From NCBI GenBank assembly GCA_964428935.1, contig CAYSAG010000068.1:1-19946 (forward strand): DNA of 19,946 nucleotides, written 5' to 3'. The notes below the pieces were generated by a model. The model was given only the letters and a program-made list of their open reading frames with translations. It was not told the DNA's origin and did no database searches. Below are positions 7,714 to 14,614 of this stretch, piece after piece. Within the stretch, counting starts at the first letter, position 1. Each line of letters begins with the position of its first letter. A program made the position numbers and the translations under genes. The DNA comes from JAADHY01 sp964428935 (GTDB taxonomy: Bacteria > Planctomycetota > Planctomycetia > Planctomycetales > Planctomycetaceae).

Positions 7714-8976
7714 ATGAAACAGGGAACGGAAAACGTCGAGGACGAAAAAGTGGACCCGGCAGCTACCCGGACGAGCCAAGAGACGATTGCTCAGTTCGAA
7801 AAGTTCGTCATTCCGAACTACACACGCTACCCGGTCAGCCTGGTGCGAGGCGAAGGGTCGTACGTGTGGGACGCGGAAGGCAATCGGTACCTGGACCTGT
7901 TTCCCGGCTGGGGCTGCGCGATTCTGGGTCACTGCCCGCCGCGGGTGGTGCAGGCCGTCCAGAGGCAGGTGGAACGGCTGATTCACGTCCCGAACACGTG
8001 GTACATGGAGCCGCAAGGGGAGTTCGCCGAGCTGTTGTGTTCGCGAAGCTTCGGCAAAGCGTTTTTCTGCAACAGCGGAGCCGAAGCGGTCGAGGCAGCC
8101 ATCAAACTGGCTCGGCTGCACACCCCCGAGCAGCGTTACAAGATTGTCACGTTCGAGAACAGTTTCCACGGCCGAACGCTGGGAGCGTTGTCAGCGACGG
8201 CGCAGCCGAAGTACCACGCGGGTCTGGGACCACTGGTCGCCGGCTTCCGTTACGCTCCGTTGAACGACCTAGACGCCGTGCGGTCGCTCGTGGACGAGGA
8301 AACCTGTGCCATTTTGATCGAGCCGATTCAGGGTGAAGGCGGCGTGAATGTTCCGGACGAGGGCTTTCTGTCGGGGCTGCGTCAGATTGCCGACGAGAAC
8401 GACTGCCTGCTGATTTTCGACGAAGTGCAAACGGGCATGGGCCGCACGGGGACTTGGTTCGCTTACCAGCAGTTCGGCGTCCAGCCGGACATCATGACGT
8501 TGGCCAAGGGACTGGCAGGCGGAGTGGCTTGCGGAGCGATGATTGCTCGCGACGAGGTCGCTCTCAGCCTGCGGCCTGGCATGCACGCCAGCACCTTTGG
8601 CGGCAACCCGGTGGCAATGGCCGCGGGCATTGCGACAGTGAAGACGATCGAAGAGGAAGGCTTGCTGGAGAACTGCCAGCGAATGGCGGAGCGGTTCCGG
8701 CAGCGGTTCGAGGCGTTGAAGCAGGAGCTGCCCATTGTCACCGACGTGCGAGTGCGAGGCATGATGATCGGTGTCGAGCTGTCCGTGCCGGCCGGCCCGG
8801 TCGTGCAGAAATGTCTGGAGCGACGGTTGCTGGTCAACGCCACACACAACACCGTGCTGCGGCTGCTGCCGGCCCTGAACGTGACGGAAGAACAAGTCGA
8901 GGAAGGCTGCGAGGTTCTGAGCGACGTGCTTCGAGAGGCTGCAGCGGAGGCCGAAGGAAACGGAACGGAGGCGTGA
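7714..8976 (+). CDS. argD: Acetylornithine aminotransferase ArgD
   Basis: 420 residues, a class III PLP aminotransferase that converts N-acetylglutamate semialdehyde to N-acetylornithine with glutamate as amino donor. Seen in order: LDLFPGWGCAILGH (60-73), FFCNSGAEAVEAAIKLAR (117-134), ENSFHGRTLGALSAT (148-162), IEPIQGEGG (202-210), LIFDEVQTGMGRTG (233-246) with the PLP-binding Asp, and TLAKGLAGG (262-270) where K265 is the expected Schiff-base lysine. The C-terminus has the THNTVLRLLPALNVTEEQ block. ATG at 7714 follows GAGG by 11 nt; the 42-residue upstream extension from 7588 is low-complexity and not family-like. Some homologues also act on other omega-amino acids, but the argB/argF context supports arginine synthesis. 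Confidence 0.95.
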   Translation: MKQGTENVEDEKVDPAATRTSQETIAQFEKFVIPNYTRYPVSLVRGEGSYVWDAEGNRYLDLFPGWGCAILGHCPPRVVQAVQRQVERLIHVPNTWYMEPQGEFAELLCSRSFGKAFFCNSGAEAVEAAIKLARLHTPEQRYKIVTFENSFHGRTLGALSATAQPKYHAGLGPLVAGFRYAPLNDLDAVRSLVDEETCAILIEPIQGEGGVNVPDEGFLSGLRQIADENDCLLIFDEVQTGMGRTGTWFAYQQFGVQPDIMTLAKGLAGGVACGAMIARDEVALSLRPGMHASTFGGNPVAMAAGIATVKTIEEEGLLENCQRMAERFRQRFEALKQELPIVTDVRVRGMMIGVELSVPAGPVVQKCLERRLLVNATHNTVLRLLPALNVTEEQVEEGCEVLSDVLREAAAEAEGNGTEA

Positions 8977-9106
8977 GGAGGCTGTCAGAACGAGTGGGCG
9001 TGTCGCGCAGCGGACGCAATCGAAACGGACCGAGAGAATAGAAGAGGGGCTGGAACGGCTCAACAAGTCAACCCAACATGCAGGGACGACAGGACGGACG
9101 ATTCCA

Positions 9107-10024
9107 ATGAGGCATTTGAGAACGCTGTTCGACTTGGGCGTCGACGAGTTCTTCGAGATTCTGGACCTCTCGGCGGAACTGAAGCGAAAGTGGCAGCAGG
9201 GGGAGCGGCCGGCGCTGCTGGAACGGCGGGTGCTGACACAAGTCTTCGAAAAACCGTCATTGCGAACCCGCAACAGCTTCGAGGCGGCAATGGCTCAGCT
9301 GGGCGGCTACGGCATTTTCTTGAGCGGCAAGGACGCCGGCCTGGAAGGCCGTGAAGCCTTGTCGGACATCGCTCGCGTGCTGAGCAGCTACTCCGACGTC
9401 GTCGTGCTGCGAACCTTCTCGCAGAAACTCATCGAAGACTTCGCCAGCTACTCGTCTTGTCCGGTCATCAATGGGTTGTCGGACGAGCGGCACCCGTGCC
9501 AGGCTCTGACCGACCTGTTCACGGTGCGCGAGGTGTTCGGCCAGCTGAAGGGACGCCGTCTGGCTTTCATTGGCGACGGCAACAACGTGGCCCGGTCGCT
9601 GACGGTCGCTTGCGCCTACGCAGGGGTCAGCATGACCATTGCTTCTCCCGAAGGCTACGAATTGCCGGAGGCGTTCCTGCGCGAAGTGCGGCAGCGGGTG
9701 CCTTCGGCCGACATCCGACAAATTCGCGACCCGGTCCAGGCCGTGCGCGACGCCGACGTGGTCTACACGGACGTGTGGGCCAGCATGGGGCAGGAGGCCG
9801 AGGCGGAGCAGCGTCGCCGGGTCTTCCAACCGTACCAGGTGAACGCCGAGCTCATGTCGAAGGCGCCCAGCGGCTGTCGGTTCATGCACGACCTTCCCGC
9901 GAAGCGAGGACAAGAGGTGACGGACGAGGTGTTGGACGGTCCACAAAGCATCGTTTTTCAGCAGGCCGAGAACCGCATGCACTTGGCCAAAGGCGTGTTG
10001 GTTTGGCTGTTGCGACAGGAGTAG
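9107..10024 (+). CDS. argF: Ornithine carbamoyltransferase ArgF, with Asp at the usual Cys site
   Basis: 305 residues, normal size. It transfers the carbamoyl group from carbamoyl phosphate to ornithine to give citrulline. Carbamoyl-phosphate binding motifs SLRTR (51-55) and HPCQ (129-132) are intact, as are DVWASMGQE (222-230) and the C-terminal FQQAENRMHLAKGVL (284-298). The usual HCLP ornithine-site motif reads HDLP (261-264): D262, codon GAC at 9890-9892, replaces the conserved cysteine, a change needing two base substitutions from either Cys codon. The SMG motif argues for ornithine rather than acetyl- or succinylornithine as substrate. ATG at 9107 follows a GGA-rich segment about 12 nt upstream. 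The stop lies 3 nt before the rph start. Confidence 0.93.
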   Translation: MRHLRTLFDLGVDEFFEILDLSAELKRKWQQGERPALLERRVLTQVFEKPSLRTRNSFEAAMAQLGGYGIFLSGKDAGLEGREALSDIARVLSSYSDVVVLRTFSQKLIEDFASYSSCPVINGLSDERHPCQALTDLFTVREVFGQLKGRRLAFIGDGNNVARSLTVACAYAGVSMTIASPEGYELPEAFLREVRQRVPSADIRQIRDPVQAVRDADVVYTDVWASMGQEAEAEQRRRVFQPYQVNAELMSKAPSGCRFMHDLPAKRGQEVTDEVLDGPQSIVFQQAENRMHLAKGVLVWLLRQE

Positions 10025-10027
10025 GCT

Positions 10028-10777
10028 GTGCGACACGACGGCCGACGCCCGGATGAACTGAGACCGATTGAAATCCGTCGCTCGTTCACTTCGGCCGCGC
10101 CCGGAAGCGTTTACATTCGCGCCGGCCGGACCGCCGTTTTGTGCACGGCCAGCGTGACGGAAGAGGTGCCGGCCTGGTTGGCGGAGCAGGACCCGCTGTC
10201 GGGGTGGATTACGGCTGAGTACAGCATGCTCCCGGGCAGCACGAACCCGCGAAAACAGAGGGAACGCGGCCGAGTCGACAGCCGCTCGACGGAAATCCAA
10301 CGCCTAATCGGACGCAGTTTGCGAACCGCCGTCGACCTGAGCGTCCTGGGACCGCGCACCATTGTCGTCGACTGCGACGTGTTGGAAGCCGACGGCGGCA
10401 CGCGGACACTGGGCATTACGGGCGGGTTCATTGCGCTGGTGGACGCGCTGCGCTCGCTGCGAGACACCTTGCCCACCGACCGCCCGGTCCTGCGCTGCTC
10501 CGTCGCGGCCGTCAGCGTGGGCGTCATCGACGGAACCGTGCTGCTCGACTTGGACTACCACGAAGACAGCCAGGCCGACGTCGACATGAACGTCGTCATG
10601 ACCAGCGAGGGACGGTTCGTCGAAATCCAAGGCACGGCCGAAAAACAGTGTTTCGACCGCCGGCAGCTGGACCAGCAGCTCGAGCTGGCGCGACAGGGCA
10701 TTTCCCGGCTGCTCGCCTTGCAGCGCGACGTCCTTTCCGACGAATGGCCTCTGGACTCGATTTCCCTTTCCTGCTAG
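10028..10777 (+). CDS. rph: Ribonuclease PH
   Basis: 249 residues, slightly longer than typical (about 240). A phosphorolytic 3'-5' exoribonuclease that trims tRNA 3' ends and works as a hexamer. Hallmarks: RPDELRPIEI (7-16), PGSTNPRKQRERGRVDSRST (69-88) with catalytic-site R86, EADGGTRT (120-127) with phosphate-binding R126, and DYHEDSQADVDMNVVMT (176-192) with D180 and D186; these fall at the same numbers as in characterised enzymes. The GTG start at 10028 is preceded by AGGAG (10017-10021), which lies inside the last argF codons, so translation is probably coupled to argF. It is the last gene of the arg cluster; no clear terminator follows. Confidence 0.96.
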   Translation: MRHDGRRPDELRPIEIRRSFTSAAPGSVYIRAGRTAVLCTASVTEEVPAWLAEQDPLSGWITAEYSMLPGSTNPRKQRERGRVDSRSTEIQRLIGRSLRTAVDLSVLGPRTIVVDCDVLEADGGTRTLGITGGFIALVDALRSLRDTLPTDRPVLRCSVAAVSVGVIDGTVLLDLDYHEDSQADVDMNVVMTSEGRFVEIQGTAEKQCFDRRQLDQQLELARQGISRLLALQRDVLSDEWPLDSISLSC

Positions 10778-11179
10778 CATTCGCCGCCACCTGAGTCACC
10801 CCTTTGCGAGCCCTGCGGCCCGCGTAAACCTTTCAACGGCCTTCCCGACGGGCTTTCCGAATTGAGCGAACCGGAGCGGCATGGTTGCGCGGTCCAGCCG
10901 ACAGCCCTCGCGGCGCCGAGCCCGACGCAAAGCTGCCGGTTCCGCCCAAAGGCCCGTCGAATGAGAAGGCCGCTCCACTCGGTCTCTCTTCCATTCGAAG
11001 AAGAGCCTCATCGGTTTGAGAGACCTTTCGACGTTTCGGTTTCCCGGCCGAGGCACTCGTCGAGCGGTTCCTCGACGGAACGTCCCGAACGCGAACCCCG
11101 AAACGCTCTGCGGCTTCGTCCCGCCGGCAGGAAACGGTTTCGCCGACCAAACCGATTGCCGTTCGGAAAGGAGTCGACC
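10778..11179. other. Non-coding gap between rph and the SPOR-like gene
   Basis: 402 nt. The downstream frame is open back to 10862, but that stretch has no family-like sequence and no ribosome site, and the real start is marked by AAAGGAG at 11167-11173. One short hairpin is present (11058-11077). I see no clear promoter and no T-run terminator. Confidence 0.5.
11058..11077. repeat. Inverted repeat, 7-bp stem (CGTCGAG / CTCGACG)
   Basis: Perfect 7-bp arms around a 6-nt loop, 103 nt upstream of the next start codon. It has no T-run, so it is more likely a leader or operator-like structure than a terminator, or it may be chance in GC-rich DNA. Confidence 0.3.
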
Positions 11180-12244
11180 ATGAAACGGCTCTCGACACTC
11201 GTCCTGTTTTCCAGCTTCTTGGTGTGTGCCCTGGCGACCTCGTCGGCCTGTGCGCGAATCGAGGCGATCAAGGGCAAACGCTACGAGCTGACGAAACGAA
11301 ACGGGCCGTGGATGATCATGGTCGCCAGTTTGAAGTCCATTCCCGGTCGGAAGCCGACGGCCGAAGAAGCGGCCGACGCACTGGTCTACGAACTGCGACG
11401 CAAAGGCATTCCGGCCTACGTGTACCACCAGAAACCGGAGCTGGAGGAAATTCGAACGGTGGACCGCTACGGCCGGCCGCGCGAACGCTTCTACCGGGCT
11501 CGGGAAGACCGAGTGTGCGTCTTGGCCGGCAACTACCCGAGCATTGACGACCGAATTGCGCAGAAAACCCTGGAGTACATCAAATCGTACCGGCCGAAGT
11601 GCTGGGGCGACAAAGGCATTTACCGCAAGACCCCCGGCCACCCGGGACCGCTCAGCCGAGCCTTCTTGACCATTAACCCAATGCTCTCGCCGGAGGAGGT
11701 GGCCAAGCGAAAACGCGACGCGCTGTTGCTCCGACTCAACTCCGGCGTCGAGTACTCGCTGCTGCAGAACAAGGGCAAGTACACGCTGGTCGTCGCGACG
11801 TTCATGGGCAAGTCGGCCACGTGCCTGGGCGACCGAAGCGTGGAAGAAGTGGCGAAAAAGTTCGAGGTGGGGGCGAGCCTGGACCAAGCGGCCGAAGACG
11901 CTCAAACGCTCGTCCACCTTCTGCGAAGTTCTCACGTCCGTGAGTGGCTCAACCCAGCCTACCACCACCTGCTCGACAACGGCGTCTTCGACGCCTACGT
12001 CTTCCACGACCGCTACAGCTCACTCGTCACCGTCGGTTCGTTCAATTCGCCCGCCGACCCGCGAATTCCCGAACTGATTCGCGTGTTCGGGGCGAAGCAA
12101 AGACAGGACCCGGTCACCGGGAAAATGGTTCTGACGGGCGAAATGATTCCCTTGCCCGGACCGCGTCCCAATGACCCGCCGCTCAAGACCTTCCTGTTCG
12201 ACCCGTACCCGCGACTCATGGAAGTCCCGCACCCACGACGGTAA
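11180..12244 (+). CDS. Secreted protein with two SPOR-like halves
   Basis: 354 residues. The first 26 look like a Sec signal peptide: basic start MKRLS, hydrophobic core, likely cleavage after SACA; a lipobox is not convincing. Two related halves follow. Half 1 (about 42-120) runs GPWMIMVAS, ADALVYELRRKGIPAYVYH, then RVCVLAGNYPSIDD. Half 2 (about 198-295) runs GKYTLVVATFMG, AQTLVHLLRSS, FDAYVFHD, then SLVTVGSFNSPAD. Each has the SPOR-type order of strand, helix, strand, then V-x-(V/L)-G-x-(F/Y), which in SPOR domains binds denuded glycan strands of peptidoglycan. This assignment rests on pattern only. A proline-rich tail ends FDPYPRLMEVP. The start is fixed by AAAGGAG 6 nt before the ATG and by the signal peptide. 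Probably periplasmic; no functional link to neighbours is evident. Confidence 0.82.
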   Translation: MKRLSTLVLFSSFLVCALATSSACARIEAIKGKRYELTKRNGPWMIMVASLKSIPGRKPTAEEAADALVYELRRKGIPAYVYHQKPELEEIRTVDRYGRPRERFYRAREDRVCVLAGNYPSIDDRIAQKTLEYIKSYRPKCWGDKGIYRKTPGHPGPLSRAFLTINPMLSPEEVAKRKRDALLLRLNSGVEYSLLQNKGKYTLVVATFMGKSATCLGDRSVEEVAKKFEVGASLDQAAEDAQTLVHLLRSSHVREWLNPAYHHLLDNGVFDAYVFHDRYSSLVTVGSFNSPADPRIPELIRVFGAKQRQDPVTGKMVLTGEMIPLPGPRPNDPPLKTFLFDPYPRLMEVPHPRR

Positions 12245-12405
12245 ACTGGCGACCGCGGCGAGGGTCGTCAACGAGCGTGTCTTGAAATGAGCCGCGGACG
12301 TCGGCGAGGTCACGACCGGCCTGTCGACACACCCAGCGGGGCAGCCGGGAAAAAGCGGACCTCCGCCGCCGACCGTCGGGGCTCAGTCACTTGTGGGAGC
12401 GACCG

Positions 12406-13002
12406 GTGAGCGAACGGGACGACCGACAGCACGTCGAAGCGTACTTGCGGGAGCTGGCGCAGACCCTGCTGAAAGTGGACAGCGGGACGGTGGCCCGCGC
12501 GATTGGTTGGTTGCGGCAGGCCCGCGACGAGGGCCACACGGTGTTTGTTTGCGGCAACGGTGGCAGTGCGGCCATTGCTTCGCAGTTAGTGGTCGACCTG
12601 GTCAAGGGGGCGTCGCTTCGGCAGCCGACCCGCTTCAAGGCCCTGTGCCTAAGCGACAACGTTCCGACACTGACCGCCTACGCAAACGACGAGGGCTACG
12701 ACCGCGTTTTTGTCGAGCCGTTGCAGAACTTCGCTCGGCCCGGCGACGTGCTCATTGCCGTCAGCAACAGCGGCAACAGCCCCAACGTGCTGGAGGCCGT
12801 TCGTTACGCTCGACAGCTCGGTTGCCGCACCATTGCCCTGACCAATTCGCGAAGCGGCCGTTTGCGCGAGGAAGCCGAGCTGGTCCTGGAAGTCCCCACG
12901 CTCCACCCGGGCCGCCTGGAAGACGCCTTTTTCGTTCTGACGCACGTGCTGGCGTACGCATTCATTCCCCAGCAGACGGTTCCGGCGGACCGGTCGGCGT
13001 GA
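12406..13002 (+). CDS. SIS-domain protein, GmhA-related but with altered active site
   Basis: 198 residues, the size of phosphoheptose isomerase GmhA. Sugar-phosphate-binding motifs are present: FVCGNGGSAA (47-56) and VSNSGNSPNV (119-128), plus ALCLSDNVPTLTAYAND (79-95). Compared with E. coli GmhA, H61 corresponds to Q60, E65 to D64 and H180 to F175, so the zinc/catalytic set is not conserved. A different sugar-phosphate isomerase activity, or a binding or regulatory role, fits better than sedoheptulose-7-phosphate isomerase. I chose GTG at 12406 because GGGAG (12395-12399) lies 6 nt before it; an in-frame TTG at 12391 overlaps that site. Its 3' end overlaps the convergent SGNH gene by 41 bp. 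No heptose-pathway neighbour is in view. Confidence 0.88.
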   Translation: MSERDDRQHVEAYLRELAQTLLKVDSGTVARAIGWLRQARDEGHTVFVCGNGGSAAIASQLVVDLVKGASLRQPTRFKALCLSDNVPTLTAYANDEGYDRVFVEPLQNFARPGDVLIAVSNSGNSPNVLEAVRYARQLGCRTIALTNSRSGRLREEAELVLEVPTLHPGRLEDAFFVLTHVLAYAFIPQQTVPADRSA

Positions 13003-14548
13003 GACGGTTCGGAATGGAGGCCGGCGAGGGGCGCCCGGCGGGCACGTGGTCCGACTCGGGCCGGACCAGCGGCGGACCTTGGGCTCGGCCAGCGGCCCAC
13101 GCTCGCAACGTCTCCAGTGTCCGTTCGCCGCGCAAGAAGTACATTCGGTCCAGGCTTTCGAAGTGCGAGGCGTAGCGGCGGTCGCGACGCTCGGGCCAGT
13201 CCGGCGGCAGCTCCACCCACCCCCGCTCTGCCAGGAACCGGCACAGGCGGTTCGCAATCATTTGGTGTCCACGAAACGACGGGTGAACGTGGTCGACCAA
13301 CAAGTAGTCACCCAGAATGGGCTCGGGGCTGTGCTGTTCCAGCAGAGCGTGGGCGTCGATTAGCGGCGTTGCCGTCTGTCGGGCGACGCGTCGGAGGGCC
13401 CGCTGGAGCGGGGTGCTCATTCGGAGCGGGCAAATGTCTTCGTCGCGGGCTCGGACGAATGCCGCGCGAGCCTCTTCGTAGCGTCCCAGCGTCTCCAAGC
13501 ACTTGCCCAGCTCGAACCAGGTGGCCGCAAAGCGGTCGTCGATTTGCAGAGCTTGCCGGAGCAGCTCCACGGCCGCCGAAAGGTCCGAGCGGTAGAGCGA
13601 ACGGGCCTGGGAGACCAGCTTCTGCCACCGAGTCCGTTCCGCCTCGGTCAGCCCGTCGCGGTGCTGAGACTTGAACGGCGGACAGTCCGCCAGGTTCGAC
13701 GGAGGCAAGACCAGAACCACGGGCACGCCGGCTCGACGAGCCAGCGAGACCATTCGGCCCACGTTGAATTCGAAATGGGCCACGACAGCCGCTCGCCACG
13801 CCGCGTCTCGTCGGTACAGTTCCAGACCGCCTTGGTGGTCCAGCAGCGCGTCCACCTCGGCCGGCAACAGCGGTCGGACCGAACGGCCCGGCTGCGGCTC
13901 CCCGCGCAACCGGCTGACAACCTGACGGAGCAGCCAGTAGGAATGAGTGCGGGCCAGCAGGCGGTGGGCGAACAACAAGGCGGCTGGCGGCTGCTTCAGT
14001 CGTCCGTACGTCCGGTCTTCCAGGAACTCGTTGTGCCCGGTGCAAATGACAAACAGGTCCGGTTGGTACGACAGGCACTCCTTCAAGATTGGGACCAAGC
14101 GGTAGCTGGCGTAGGAGACGCCGCCGCAGTTGACGACCTCCCACGTGCGTCTGGAGTCTGCGGCTTCCAGGGCCAGCCGGAGCCATGCCGTGAATGAGGT
14201 CTCTTTGGAGAACGGACGGCCTTGTACCGTCGAGCCGCCCAGGCAGAAAATGCGGACCCCGTTCCGTGGCTTCTGGGCGAGGAACGAGTCGTCGGCGAAG
14301 AACAGGCGGCGTCCGGGAGCGACGTGGAAGCGTGTGCCGGGCGGGCCGTGCTCACCTTCGGCGTCCAGCACGAACAATGGTCGGATTTCCTGAAAACCGA
14401 CGAACGGGTCGACGACGTCGTCCGGACGTCCCCACCCGACCACTCGGCACAGCAGTTCGAACCCGACCAGGAGGGCCAACCCCAGCAAGACCGCACCGAA
14501 GCGGAAAAGCCACAAACGTCCCGAAGGCTGCCGAGACGACTCACGCAT
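12962..14548 (-). CDS. Membrane-anchored SGNH/GDSL-type hydrolase with internal TPR segment
   Basis: 528 residues. One N-terminal membrane helix (about 13-35, FRFGAVLLGLALLVGFELL) suggests anchoring with the catalytic part outside. SGNH blocks are present: I, CLGGSTVQG (102-110) with nucleophile S106; II, the Gly of NCGGVSYAS (140-148); III, TGHNEF (170-175); V, DHVHP (419-423) with D419 and H422. Between blocks III and V are helices resembling a TPR (about 315-370, AVELLRQALQIDDRFAATWF and LGRYEEARAAF). The family deacylates or transfers acyl groups on carbohydrates or lipids; the substrate here is unknown. The tail after about 490 is Pro/Ser-rich and overlaps the SIS gene. ATG at 14548 has AGGG 6 nt upstream; a TTG at 14599 would add a basic 17-residue lead. 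It lies 66 nt downstream of leuS on the same strand, so co-transcription is possible. Confidence 0.9.
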   Translation of the reverse strand: MRESSRQPSGRLWLFRFGAVLLGLALLVGFELLCRVVGWGRPDDVVDPFVGFQEIRPLFVLDAEGEHGPPGTRFHVAPGRRLFFADDSFLAQKPRNGVRIFCLGGSTVQGRPFSKETSFTAWLRLALEAADSRRTWEVVNCGGVSYASYRLVPILKECLSYQPDLFVICTGHNEFLEDRTYGRLKQPPAALLFAHRLLARTHSYWLLRQVVSRLRGEPQPGRSVRPLLPAEVDALLDHQGGLELYRRDAAWRAAVVAHFEFNVGRMVSLARRAGVPVVLVLPPSNLADCPPFKSQHRDGLTEAERTRWQKLVSQARSLYRSDLSAAVELLRQALQIDDRFAATWFELGKCLETLGRYEEARAAFVRARDEDICPLRMSTPLQRALRRVARQTATPLIDAHALLEQHSPEPILGDYLLVDHVHPSFRGHQMIANRLCRFLAERGWVELPPDWPERRDRRYASHFESLDRMYFLRGERTLETLRAWAAGRAQGPPLVRPESDHVPAGRPSPASIPNRLTPTGPPEPSAGE

Positions 14549-14614
14549 TCCACGCCCTCGGTTTGGTCGTCGGCGAAGAGGGCCGAACGGCTGGGGCAAC
14601 GCAGCGGCCGCGGT

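Noticed and set aside
10796..12007. 403-residue minus-strand frame opposite the SPOR-like gene
   Set aside because: Shadow of the plus-strand gene, which has a strong ribosome site and signal peptide; the antisense product has no recognisable features.
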